A stretch of 64,000 bases of DNA from Thermodesulfobacteriota bacterium (GTDB lineage Bacteria; Desulfobacterota; Syntrophorhabdia; Syntrophorhabdales; JANXAF01): positions 132,765 through 196,764 of the forward strand of contig JANXAF010000002.1 in assembly GCA_025062045.1 (NCBI GenBank), given 5' to 3'. This document shows positions 19,435-29,894 of the stretch, in pieces. The position numbers and the translations under genes were made by a program. A model generated the notes under the pieces. That model worked only from the letters and a program-made list of their open reading frames with translations. It did no database searches and was not told the DNA's origin. How positions within the stretch are numbered: the stretch's first letter is position 1; each line of letters starts with the position of its first letter.

Positions 19435-20007
19435 TCACGATTTTTTTATCGTGAAAAGATACTCGGCTGCCGAATATAGGCCGAAAAACAAAGCGATGAT
19501 AAGAACTATTAGACCCGGCTCCGGATAAATTCCCTGTTGGAAGATGGGCTCAGGAAAAGAGCGGTTAAAAAGGATCAATGAAATGCCAAGTATTTGCAAT
19601 GCGGTTTTAAATTTTGCTGACCTTCCTGGAAAAATGGTGACCCCCTCACTTGCATAAAGCCCTCTTAAACCGTTGACAAAGAATTCTCTAAGAACGTGAA
19701 GAAGCGTGAGCCAAAGTGGAACTATCCGGTAATATGAGAGAGTTATAAGACAGGATGCAACAAGCATTTTATCAGCGACCGGGTCTATGTAGACACCAAA
19801 CTTCGAATTAATCTTCAGCCTTCTTGCAAAGAAACCGTCCAATCCGTCAGTTATTCCTGCAAAAACAAAGAGAAAAAAAGAGATGAGAAAGAAACGGTTC
19901 TCCTCCAGGGAAATAAGAAAGCAGATGAGAGGAACAGAAAGAATTCTTGCAAAGCTTAAACCTGTTGGCAAAGTCCAAAGGTGGACCTTTTCATCTTGAG
20001 TCTTCAT
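19435..20007 (-). CDS. pgsA: CDP-diacylglycerol-glycerol-3-phosphate 3-phosphatidyltransferase PgsA
   Basis: A 190-residue integral membrane enzyme that makes phosphatidylglycerol phosphate. The CDP-alcohol phosphotransferase motif D-G-x2-A-R-x8-G-x3-D-x3-D is complete (DGFFARR...G...DPVAD). Several hydrophobic helices are present and the length is standard. Its start overlaps the upstream transglycosylase gene by 17 bases. The phosphatase of the next step, pgpA, is elsewhere in the window at 33201. Confidence 0.93.
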   Translation of the reverse strand: MKTQDEKVHLWTLPTGLSFARILSVPLICFLISLEENRFFLISFFLFVFAGITDGLDGFFARRLKINSKFGVYIDPVADKMLVASCLITLSYYRIVPLWLTLLHVLREFFVNGLRGLYASEGVTIFPGRSAKFKTALQILGISLILFNRSFPEPIFQQGIYPEPGLIVLIIALFFGLYSAAEYLFTIKKS

Positions 20008-20608
20008 TCAAGGATTTAAGCTTTCTGTAAAGGTTCTTCACTTTTTTTACGTAGTTAACCGTCTCATCTATGGGAGGGATAGCCATTCTGTTCTCTATTA
20101 TTCTTTTCGGTCCCGCGTTATACGCGGCAAGCACGAGGTCTAGATCTCCCTTAAAGTAGTCTTTAAGTAATCTTAAGTACATAATGCCACCTCTTATATT
20201 CTCCTCTGGATCAAAAACGTTCCTAAGATTCAACATCCTTGCCGTCTCAGGCATTATCTGCATAAGGCCCATGGCACCCTTTTTTGAGACCGCATAGGGA
20301 TCGAAATTAGATTCAGCCATGATCATGGCCACAACGAGAAGAGGATCGATGTTAAATTTTCTTGAGTAATAATAGATTATAGGATCGTATTTTCGATTCC
20401 TTCTTATGCCTGTCTCTTTGATTTCGTAAGGGTTTGTCCCGTATATGACTATCTTGTACTCTTTGTTTCTTGGTTTAACGTTTGTAAAATGGATCACCCC
20501 TTCTTCGTCAACGTATGAGTAAATGGCGCAGTGTGTCCGGGATGGGCCAAAAACGATAAAAAAAAGGGATAAACAGATTAACGTAAGCCTTCTCTTTTCT
20601 AACCCCAT
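19991..20608 (-). CDS. Lytic transglycosylase with DUF4124-like N-terminus
   Basis: A 205-residue secreted murein hydrolase. After a signal peptide (about residues 1-28) comes a short DUF4124-like beta segment (YSYVDEEGVIHFTN), then a C-terminal SLT domain. The SLT domain has the catalytic glutamate in AESNFDP and the motifs GLMQIMPET and AAYNAGP. It cleaves peptidoglycan to anhydro-muropeptides in the periplasm. It lies 6 bases after ligA and overlaps pgsA, so the three probably form one unit. Confidence 0.9.
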   Translation of the reverse strand: MGLEKRRLTLICLSLFFIVFGPSRTHCAIYSYVDEEGVIHFTNVKPRNKEYKIVIYGTNPYEIKETGIRRNRKYDPIIYYYSRKFNIDPLLVVAMIMAESNFDPYAVSKKGAMGLMQIMPETARMLNLRNVFDPEENIRGGIMYLRLLKDYFKGDLDLVLAAYNAGPKRIIENRMAIPPIDETVNYVKKVKNLYRKLKSLNEDSR

Positions 20609-20614
20609 TTTGCC

Positions 20615-22645
<2,031 letters not shown>

Positions 22646-22647
22646 TT

Positions 22648-22656
22648 ATTATAGCA
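22648..22656 (-). promoter_or_regulatory. Extended -10 promoter element abutting ligA start
   Basis: On the minus strand TGCTATAAT, a perfect -10 hexamer with the TGn extension, ends 8 bases before the ligA ATG. There is no good -35 box at 16-18 bases, as expected for an extended -10 promoter. Confidence 0.55.
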
Positions 22657-22688
22657 GATTCTCAATTTTGGGCGTACAAAGAGAAAGC

Positions 22689-23549
22689 TTACCAGAATTT
22701 TGATATTTCATCTGAGAGCCTTTTTTTTATCTCCGGTCTCTCCCTATCTATGTATTCTATTGCTGGTTTTAAGAGTTCAGGTGGATACTGACCGAAAAGA
22801 TACTCCTCTTTTCTTATATGCCAACCGAAACTCTCCCATCTTTCCATTGTTTCCTTCTTAAACTCTTCAACCTCCTCTGGGGTCATCCTTCTTGTTGAGA
22901 AAAAAGGCGACAAGTGAGGCGACGGTTTTCCATAGTAAACCATAAAAAGTTCCCATTCTTTGAAGTCCTGTTTTGAGCTAAGAAATGCACCAAACTTTCT
23001 AATTACTGAAACGTACTGATGGAAGATCCCTATGTACGGAGGAGCTGAAAACTCAGGCTCTTCCTTACTTCCCAAATAGAATTCCACCTTTCCGACAAAA
23101 CCACTGTCCATCTCCTCCTCGATAAATGAGTCAGTCTCAGAAGAACTGAAGCCCTCATCTTCCAGAATCTTTCGTAGGGTCCCGAGATGAAAGAGATAGG
23201 GTTCATATTCGTAGCCACCAACAAAGACATTTCTTATTCTGAGTCTCCCCCCTGGTGCAAGATATACTCCAGAAGAGAGAATACCGCGGACCAAAAACTC
23301 TATCTTTGGTCTATTTATAGCCTTTTCACAGAGTATGAAGAACTTCCGAGAAAATTCTTCATTGGCAGGTGTCCTATCGTAATGGTAAAGGGAACCCTCT
23401 TTGACTACCACTTTTCTCTCGGAGAGTTTCTCCAAAGCCTTTTCTACCCAAAGTGGGTCTTCTCCTGTCATACTTGAGAGTTCCTCAAGGCTAAGTGGCT
23501 TACGACTATCCCTCAGTACTTTTAGTGACTTAATTACAACAGGTTCCAT
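22689..23549 (-). CDS. Uncharacterised protein with N-terminal winged-helix-like region, third gene of AAA+/VWA operon
   Basis: A 286-residue protein not recognised as a named family. Residues about 1-60 look like a winged helix (LSLEELSSMTG, then WVEKALEKLSERKVVVKEG). The rest is mixed alpha/beta with many acidic residues and no transmembrane segment or known catalytic motif. The ATG shares one base with the TGA of the VWA gene, so translation is coupled and the protein probably works with the AAA+/VWA pair. It could be an adaptor or a transcriptional switch of the pair. No function is assigned. Confidence 0.6.
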   Translation of the reverse strand: MEPVVIKSLKVLRDSRKPLSLEELSSMTGEDPLWVEKALEKLSERKVVVKEGSLYHYDRTPANEEFSRKFFILCEKAINRPKIEFLVRGILSSGVYLAPGGRLRIRNVFVGGYEYEPYLFHLGTLRKILEDEGFSSSETDSFIEEEMDSGFVGKVEFYLGSKEEPEFSAPPYIGIFHQYVSVIRKFGAFLSSKQDFKEWELFMVYYGKPSPHLSPFFSTRRMTPEEVEEFKKETMERWESFGWHIRKEEYLFGQYPPELLKPAIEYIDRERPEIKKRLSDEISKFW

Positions 23550-24814
23550 CAGTAGTTTTTAAAAGCTCTTTTTTTCATTTTTAGGTAATCCTCGATGACC
23601 ATCTCGCCAAGTCGCAGAGGGGAAGTGAAAAAAACCCTTCCTAAGTTTTTTCTCGCAAGGATAGATGCAAATTCTTTAAGCTCGTAACTTTCGTCGAGCA
23701 TTATTATGTTAAGGGTAATCCCAGACTGACGATAGTAAAGGGCTTCTTGGATAACGCCACCTATAGCTCTACTGAATCCAACATACTTTCCATCTTCGGT
23801 ATTGGGCTCAGTATCAGTTATGAGGTAGGCCTGTTTGTCACCCTTTTCATTAGCAACAGCCTTTCTGAAAGCTCTCATGGCTGCCCTTATGTCAGTTGAT
23901 CCTCCGGCGAAACTCACATTTAGGATATCGTAGTAAGGGATTTCCCTAACGCAAGTGGAAAAGAGATAAACTTTAAGCAGATCCTTAGGCTCTCTCTTTA
24001 TGAGTTCGGCCAAGGCCAAAGAAGTATCTATTGCCGCATTCATCTTATCACCGCTCATGCTGCCTGACTCATCTATTATGAGCCCGGAAACCATTCTCGT
24101 TTCCTCTATCTCCTCATAAACATAAAAATCTTCCAACTGAAAAGAGAGCCTATTTTTTATACCCTGCCTCTCTAAAGCATTAAGGAGAGTTCTCTCAATA
24201 TCGATTCTCTCATACTCGTCACCTATTTCGTAAGGCCTGGAGGAGAAAGAGAGGTCAATTCCAAAGCCGATCTCGCCAGTTCTGTGGACACCGGCACCTT
24301 TTTCTGTCAGTTTTTCTAAGATCTTTCTTAATACGTTTTGGGCGAGTTTTCTTGCTCCTTTTGGGGTAATTTTTATCGTATCACCGTCCATCTGGATGTC
24401 GCCAAGATCAATGTACTCTTTTAAAGCATCCTCCAAGTCCTTTTGCGTTATATCTTTCGGTTCGTACTTAAGTCTCCTTATTTCCCTTTCCAGCTCCTCT
24501 TTTATCCTGTCTCTTCGTATTCTTTCTGCAATCTTTTCTGCGTCTTCGCCCTCGAAAAGCCAGTCGACAGATTGAAGAGCCAGTTCCTCGTTCCTTTTTT
24601 TCAGTTTCTCCTCGTATTCTGCCTTTTTTCTTTCGATTTCGGTAAGTCTCTTTTCCCTGTAAGCATTAGCCCGCCTGCCAAGCGAAGTGTCCGAATATCT
24701 TATTCGTCTTAAAAGGTCTTCCAAAGAACGATTCCTCATGTAGGAAATCTCTTGTAAGAAATCTCTGTCCTGGAACCTCACTGGAACACATTTACTTCCA
24801 CTGCACTCTTGCAT
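23549..24814 (-). CDS. VWA-domain protein, partner of the adjacent AAA+ ATPase
   Basis: A 421-residue cytoplasmic protein. The N-terminal half is a charged helical region (coiled coil at about 55-115). The C-terminal von Willebrand A domain keeps a complete metal-ion-dependent adhesion site: D248-x-S250-x-S252, Thr307 in GGSTD, and Asp334 in LITDTEP. VWA proteins next to MoxR- or chelatase-type AAA+ ATPases form two-part machines that remodel proteins or insert metals. It lies 3 bases after the ATPase gene. The substrate is unknown. Confidence 0.8.
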   Translation of the reverse strand: MQECSGSKCVPVRFQDRDFLQEISYMRNRSLEDLLRRIRYSDTSLGRRANAYREKRLTEIERKKAEYEEKLKKRNEELALQSVDWLFEGEDAEKIAERIRRDRIKEELEREIRRLKYEPKDITQKDLEDALKEYIDLGDIQMDGDTIKITPKGARKLAQNVLRKILEKLTEKGAGVHRTGEIGFGIDLSFSSRPYEIGDEYERIDIERTLLNALERQGIKNRLSFQLEDFYVYEEIEETRMVSGLIIDESGSMSGDKMNAAIDTSLALAELIKREPKDLLKVYLFSTCVREIPYYDILNVSFAGGSTDIRAAMRAFRKAVANEKGDKQAYLITDTEPNTEDGKYVGFSRAIGGVIQEALYYRQSGITLNIIMLDESYELKEFASILARKNLGRVFFTSPLRLGEMVIEDYLKMKKRAFKNY

Positions 24815-24817
24815 GCG

Positions 24818-26350
24818 TTACCTCTTCTGAAAACTTCCCATTCTCGGAACAAAAAAGCGTTGCTCAATTGAGCGGGAGGCCAAATTCCTATGCCAGGCCA
24901 AATTAGCGACAAGTTCGAGGGCTGAGTAGTTGTACTCGTCAAGAGTTTTCTCATCCACTTTTTCGGGAAAAAGGACAATCTCCTTTTCATTTTTGTTCCA
25001 GTCATCATTTATCTTATCCTTTGCGACCCTTTTAATCTCCTCAACGGCACGCAAAACTTCAGGATAAAATTTAAGTCTTTCGGTTATGTGGGTAAAATCA
25101 TCTTTGAGAATGGAATCTAGCTCCTCTGAAAATCTATCTTTTTCGACTTCAATCCGGTATGGGAAACTCTCTATGCTTTTACATAAGAGATATTCAGACA
25201 ATTCGTCACTCTTTCTCAAACTCTCTTTCGGGTTATCGAAATCGACAAGATCTGCTCTAAGGGCCATTCTCCCTCTTAAGGCTAAACTCAACCCAGTTGC
25301 AGCATCTTTCAGTGAAGCAACCCTCCTTCCGTCCAGTTCAACAGATCCATAAGTATGGTCGAGGGCCCGTATGGTTGCGCGAATGGAAGCTTTCCTCTCG
25401 AGAAGGGGAGAAACCCTGCTCTGCCTTACCGTTTCATTTATGAGTTCCATTATCCACCAGGGAACGATGCTTTTTCTGTCGAGCTCATCAATTGCTGGAT
25501 ACAAAGGTAAACCGTCTTCTTCGGATACTTGAGTTTCAATTTCTATTTTAAACTTTTCCTTAAGCATTATCTCTTCTTCAACTTCCTTGGCAGGCAAATC
25601 CATATATATGAGCTCCAATCTGTCTAGAAGTGGCCTAGGTACCTCGTTCACATGGCTAAACCCCTGAGGGTTACCCGTAGCGATAAGCACAAGGTCTAGA
25701 GGGTGCTCCCAATTGTACTCCTCTAAAATCGCCTTCTTTTCCTCAAGTACGGGATGGAGTATAACCTGCACCTTTGTCCGTATTGCTGGTAGTTCGTCGA
25801 TAAAAAGGATTCCTCTGTTAGCCCTGAATATTCCAGTTCCAGTAAATACTCTTGGATCAGACGGGGACTTGCCCTGTGCTATGGCCTGTATATCCTTCAA
25901 ACCTAGAAGCTTCGCTTCGTTTGTGTACTCGTTTCCCTGAACCCTTGAAAATCTTTTAAATCCTGGTACAATCTCGATCCCAAATTTTTTAACCGGATCC
26001 TTTGTGTTTCTACATCTGGGACATAGTAATCTCGGAGGCCATTTTGGATCATCGTTGTACGGACAACCCCTGATGACAGGAATGGGTAGAAGGAGCTTAG
26101 TTAAGCTTTTAGCGAGTCTAGTCTTTCCAGTTCCTTCCTCCGAAACGAGATACGGATTTGCACCAGAAAGTAACGCTATAAGGACATCCCTTTTTACCGA
26201 TTCCCTGCCCTGAATGTCGGGTAGGGGATCCTCTCCGTTTTTGACCTTATTTAGGATTGAGTACCTAAGTTGGTAAACTACAGGCAAGGGCTGATAATTA
26301 GCTAAATCGAAACCCTTAGCCTTGCCCTTTGCGGTAAAATTAACACCCAT
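24818..26350 (-). CDS. MoxR/Mg-chelatase-like AAA+ ATPase with cysteine-containing insert
   Basis: A 510-residue AAA+ ATPase. Walker A is GTGKT (73-77), Walker B is ILFIDE (181-186), sensor 1 is in LIATGNP, and an arginine-rich C-terminal lid (RATIRALDHTYG) resembles ChlI/BchI and MoxR ATPases. Between Walker A and B is an insert with Cys96, Cys110 and Cys113 (GCPYND, LCPRC), which may bind zinc. Such an insert is not part of the usual RavA or ChlI core as I know it. It is the first gene of a three-gene unit with the VWA and winged-helix proteins. The ATG lacks an obvious ribosome-binding site. Confidence 0.8.
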   Translation of the reverse strand: MGVNFTAKGKAKGFDLANYQPLPVVYQLRYSILNKVKNGEDPLPDIQGRESVKRDVLIALLSGANPYLVSEEGTGKTRLAKSLTKLLLPIPVIRGCPYNDDPKWPPRLLCPRCRNTKDPVKKFGIEIVPGFKRFSRVQGNEYTNEAKLLGLKDIQAIAQGKSPSDPRVFTGTGIFRANRGILFIDELPAIRTKVQVILHPVLEEKKAILEEYNWEHPLDLVLIATGNPQGFSHVNEVPRPLLDRLELIYMDLPAKEVEEEIMLKEKFKIEIETQVSEEDGLPLYPAIDELDRKSIVPWWIMELINETVRQSRVSPLLERKASIRATIRALDHTYGSVELDGRRVASLKDAATGLSLALRGRMALRADLVDFDNPKESLRKSDELSEYLLCKSIESFPYRIEVEKDRFSEELDSILKDDFTHITERLKFYPEVLRAVEEIKRVAKDKINDDWNKNEKEIVLFPEKVDEKTLDEYNYSALELVANLAWHRNLASRSIEQRFFVPRMGSFQKR

Positions 26351-26675
26351 CTCTAGACCACTTGCGAAAACCTTAGATTCACCCTTGAGCCCTTTAGCAG
26401 AATGAATGATCCTAAGGAAGGAAACCTTTTTTGAGACAAGTACGAAAATTTTATAATTAGCTTCATTACGGTTCGATACATAAATAATACACCTTACCGC
26501 CTAAGAAACGCAACGGCCTATTTTGGCTATAGTATTTGTAGAATAAACAAGCCTTGAAAAACGGAAAAAAGGTTAATGCTCAGTTATCAAAATGAGATCC
26601 TAAATTATTAAGGTACGGTTTTACATCATAAATGGAAATCTGCTATAATCGATGAAAGATGCGCGGAGGAGACCA
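26351..26675. other. Divergent intergenic region (325 bp)
   Basis: AT-rich spacer between the AAA+ operon (minus) and the PAC2 gene (plus). It holds a good promoter for the PAC2 gene at 26620-26649. A weaker candidate exists for the minus strand (TTGCGT, 18 bases, TATTAT). No open frame with a ribosome-binding site and no RNA gene was recognised. Confidence 0.5.
26620..26649 (+). promoter_or_regulatory. Putative promoter for PAC2 gene
   Basis: TTTACA (26620-26625) and a perfect TATAAT (26644-26649), the latter preceded by TGC, are 18 bases apart. The predicted start of transcription (about 26656) lies downstream of the ATG at 26652, which rules that ATG out as the start codon. Confidence 0.6.
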
Positions 26676-27560
26676 ATGCGGATAGGAAACTTTGAAGTAG
26701 AAGATCTTGCTGAAACTCCGAAAGATCCCATTGCAATTGCAGCTCTTTGGCCCTGGATAGATGTAAACAACGTCGGAACTGCTGTGCTTAGGGAGATAAG
26801 GAACAGGTACAATGCACGGCTTATTGGAAGATTGGCTACTCCGGGGCTCTTTTACGATTTTACGAGATACAGGCCCCAGATAGAACTGGAAGATGAAATC
26901 AAGGGAATGTCGATTCCTAATACAACGGTTTATCTGGCCAGAAGGGAGGGCAATAAAGACCTGATTCTTATAAGGATGAGAGAGCCCCATTCTCATGCTG
27001 AACTTTTTGTTCGATCCGTCCTTAAGCTTTTGACGGTATTTGGGGTAAAGACGTACATCGTTGTGGGGAGTATGTACGATGCGGTTCCTCATACAAGGCC
27101 TCTGATAGTCAACGGATACGGTATGGGAGAGAGTGCAAAGGAGATAGTGAGAAAAAATGGAGTTTTGTCCATAAGCTATAGGGGACCGTCAAGTATAGTC
27201 AATATGGTCACAAAGAAGGCCTACGAGTCGGGAATAGAAACGATGGTCTTTATAGTTTCTATACCTCAGTATGTAATCCTCGATGAGGACTATGCAGGAA
27301 AATTGCGACTGATTGAACTATTAAGCAGAATAATCGACATTCCGGTAGATCAGGACGACTACATAAAAGTGTTGGAACAAAAGAGCATCATCGGAGAAAA
27401 CGTCGATAGATCTCCGGAGATAAAAGCTATACTTCCCCATCTTGAGAAGATGTACGACACGCGGGTAAAGGTTGCAGGAAGAGAAGGTACCCTGGAACTT
27501 TCTCCGGAGATGGAAGAGCTTCTGTGGAAAACTATGGGTAAGGATGTGGGGAAGGCTTAA
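26676..27560 (+). CDS. PAC2 family protein (proteasome-assembly-chaperone-like)
   Basis: A 294-residue cytoplasmic protein of the PAC2/COG2047-type superfamily. It starts IGNFEVEDLAETPKDPIAI, has a purine-nucleoside-phosphorylase-like alpha/beta core (KTYIVVGSMYDAVPHTRP) and a helical C-terminus. Bacterial members are widespread but their role is not established; archaeal and eukaryotic relatives assist proteasome assembly. The start at 26676 is chosen over the ATG at 26652 because GGAGGAG lies 5-11 bases before it and the upstream ATG precedes the promoter's start point. The 3' end overlaps the next, convergent gene by 29 bases. Confidence 0.82.
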   Translation: MRIGNFEVEDLAETPKDPIAIAALWPWIDVNNVGTAVLREIRNRYNARLIGRLATPGLFYDFTRYRPQIELEDEIKGMSIPNTTVYLARREGNKDLILIRMREPHSHAELFVRSVLKLLTVFGVKTYIVVGSMYDAVPHTRPLIVNGYGMGESAKEIVRKNGVLSISYRGPSSIVNMVTKKAYESGIETMVFIVSIPQYVILDEDYAGKLRLIELLSRIIDIPVDQDDYIKVLEQKSIIGENVDRSPEIKAILPHLEKMYDTRVKVAGREGTLELSPEMEELLWKTMGKDVGKA

Positions 27561-29811
27561 GCGAATGCGAGACGATAAATATAGCGATTCCATAAAGCCC
27601 AATAGAACAGAGAAGGAGAAAGTCTAGCCCAAATGCTAAAGCGATAAGAGAACCGGCTTGAGGGGCAAGAACTGACGCCATTCCGTTTATGTAGTAAGCA
27701 AAAGGTGTTACAGAGGGATCCTCTTGGCACAATACCTTAGTGCCTAAAGGAAAGAAAAAGCCCATAAAGAAACCCAAAGCGAAAAGGTAGACAGTCATCT
27801 CCTTTAAAGGATCGAAAAGATATAAGAGAAAAAGCAGGATCGGAACGATTGGCACAAAAAGAATAATCTTTTTTTCTTTAAGGAAAGAGACAAATAGAGA
27901 TCCAAAGCCGGCAGAAAGGAGGAAGGAAGCCACAACAATCGAAAAAGTATCGACTGGAGATCCGTGGATCTTTAAGAGTCTGTGGATGAATAAGACCTCA
28001 ACAAACATAAAACCAAAACCAATAGAGAGGAAGTAAGGGATTATTCGGCAAGAGCCAGCTGTGAGAACTTTGCCCTTCAAAAAAGCATATGCCAAGGTAA
28101 AAAGAACAAAAAGAGAAAGAATGAAAAATAGAAACGGAAGGGCCATACCCTCCATGATAAAGTACGCGCACCCTTTATTCGTGATACGGTAAATATCTTT
28201 TATGCGCGAAAGCTTAAGGAAATAATTGAAAAAGGGCCTTTGGTCTGTTGTGATCCTTATGTCGAAAGGGTAAGCTTTTATGAACTCGCTTGCGGAGGAG
28301 TCAGAAAGGATGAGAATGAAATCCTTCTCCGGAAGTCCCTCAATCAGATTTTCAGAAAGAAGGTTTGGAGGGAAAACGGGCTCAAACATTCTTTCTTTCA
28401 AAAAATTTCTTACCCTTGAATAGTCTTCATCCCTAAAACCATCCTTTTTAACGAGAAAGCCGATCGTATCCCAACTGGCAAAAACCAAAAGATGTTTTTT
28501 TACAGGCAATAGATTCGAAATGTGTAGAGCGTAAAATAGATTGTTAAAGAGCTTAAGCTCGTATCTCGGTGGAGGAACGCGAAATATCTGAATAAAGAGA
28601 AGGCCCCTCTCCTCTAATGCATATAGATACTCAAGGAAAGCATCTACTGTTGTTTCGTAGTCCTCCTCGAGTCCAAAATTTCCAGAGGGCAAATAGTAAG
28701 TTCTTGAGATCACGATAAGGTCGAATTTTTCCTTAGTTTCTTTTAGAAACTTTCTCGTTGATGTGTGCAAGAGGTTTCTTCCGTAAAACTTTTCCAAGAA
28801 CTTTCGCACTGACGTGTCCCTTTCTGCAACGTAGAGTTTTTCAACTCCCTGAATTTTGGCCGTAATTAGTTCCAGTCCACTGCCTAGACCGACAAAAAAA
28901 ACGGTTTTTGGTCTCTCTTCGATAACATAAGGAAGAAAAGATGGAAGAAAGCGAAGGAACTCCACATTTTGGATCTTACTTTCCTCTAAAAATATCCCAC
29001 TAATCTCAGCATCTTTACAAAGTAAGAGACCGCAGGGAGCCTTCTCGGTAAATTTGAAAGAAAGCCCGGGAGCATACCTTAAGTGGGGGTTCCACACTAT
29101 ATCCAACCTGGAATCTCTTGTGTAGATTGTGTCGATAAGCTCCGAGTGTGGCATTTTTAAAAGGGATGGAAGGCCCTTATATTCAGAAATGCGTATTGGA
29201 AAATAGTTTAAAGCTATAGCCAACGATAAAGGGAGGGGAACAAAAAGATAAAGAAGCGAGAAAATGTCTTTTGTTAGTAGGCGAAAGAGAAAAGAAAAAA
29301 CGGAAACTAAAGAGAATACCAGACCTAAAGCTGTCTCAGGGCTCATTTTGTCGAGCAAATACGGAGCGAGAAAAGCACCACATGCTGCACCCACAAGATC
29401 TGCGGCATAGATTTTTGCGGCAAAACGTGCGTACTCCCTATAGCAGAGACCAATTAGAAGGCCATAGGCCCAAAATGGGCATAAAATTGGGATTATCTTA
29501 AGAATGAGATAGAACAAGTGGGTTTTTTCCCAAAGTAGTTTCACGTGGTCGAACGGTATAAAGTGAGAAACCAAAAAATGGAAAGGAAAGGAAAAAGAGA
29601 GCAAAAAAGAAGCATCTAAAGGCTTTATCTTAATAGTATTCCCTAGCACGTAAACTGTTAGACTGCCAAGGACTATACCGAATATCGATATTGCCAAAAC
29701 GAAGGATGCAAAGTGGTATGACAGGGTTATTGAAAATATCCTTAGGAGGAGAACTTCAAAAAAAAGCACGGAAAAGGAAGAGATAAAAACAATTAGGAAA
29801 ATACTGACCAT
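27532..29811 (-). CDS. Spermidine-synthase-like polytopic membrane protein
   Basis: A 759-residue protein. The N-terminal seven or so hydrophobic helices begin VFISSFSVLFFEVLLLRIF, typical of membrane-fused spermidine synthases. A soluble Rossmann-type methyltransferase-like domain (about residues 295-500; VFFVGLGSGLELITA, LYVAERD, FDLIVISRTYYLPSG) is followed by a second set of helices. The usual spermidine-synthase Asp/Glu gatekeeper motif is not obvious, so it may not make polyamines. Many anaerobes carry such proteins of unknown substrate. It stands alone on its strand. Confidence 0.75.
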   Translation of the reverse strand: MVSIFLIVFISSFSVLFFEVLLLRIFSITLSYHFASFVLAISIFGIVLGSLTVYVLGNTIKIKPLDASFLLSFSFPFHFLVSHFIPFDHVKLLWEKTHLFYLILKIIPILCPFWAYGLLIGLCYREYARFAAKIYAADLVGAACGAFLAPYLLDKMSPETALGLVFSLVSVFSFLFRLLTKDIFSLLYLFVPLPLSLAIALNYFPIRISEYKGLPSLLKMPHSELIDTIYTRDSRLDIVWNPHLRYAPGLSFKFTEKAPCGLLLCKDAEISGIFLEESKIQNVEFLRFLPSFLPYVIEERPKTVFFVGLGSGLELITAKIQGVEKLYVAERDTSVRKFLEKFYGRNLLHTSTRKFLKETKEKFDLIVISRTYYLPSGNFGLEEDYETTVDAFLEYLYALEERGLLFIQIFRVPPPRYELKLFNNLFYALHISNLLPVKKHLLVFASWDTIGFLVKKDGFRDEDYSRVRNFLKERMFEPVFPPNLLSENLIEGLPEKDFILILSDSSASEFIKAYPFDIRITTDQRPFFNYFLKLSRIKDIYRITNKGCAYFIMEGMALPFLFFILSLFVLFTLAYAFLKGKVLTAGSCRIIPYFLSIGFGFMFVEVLFIHRLLKIHGSPVDTFSIVVASFLLSAGFGSLFVSFLKEKKIILFVPIVPILLFLLYLFDPLKEMTVYLFALGFFMGFFFPLGTKVLCQEDPSVTPFAYYINGMASVLAPQAGSLIALAFGLDFLLLCSIGLYGIAIFIVSHSLKPSPHPYP

Positions 29812-29859
29812 CGGTACTTTAGTTATCTATCACGGGTTACTTAATAATGGAAAACTTTC

Positions 29860-29888
29860 TTGAGCTTTGAGAAAAGACCTGTTAAAGT
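29860..29888 (+). promoter_or_regulatory. Putative promoter abutting DUF6765-like gene
   Basis: TTGAGC (29860-29865) and TAAAGT (29883-29888) are 17 bases apart. Only six bases (CTCTTT) separate the -10 box from the ATG at 29895, which leaves no room for a leader. Confidence 0.5.
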
Positions 29889-29894
29889 CTCTTT

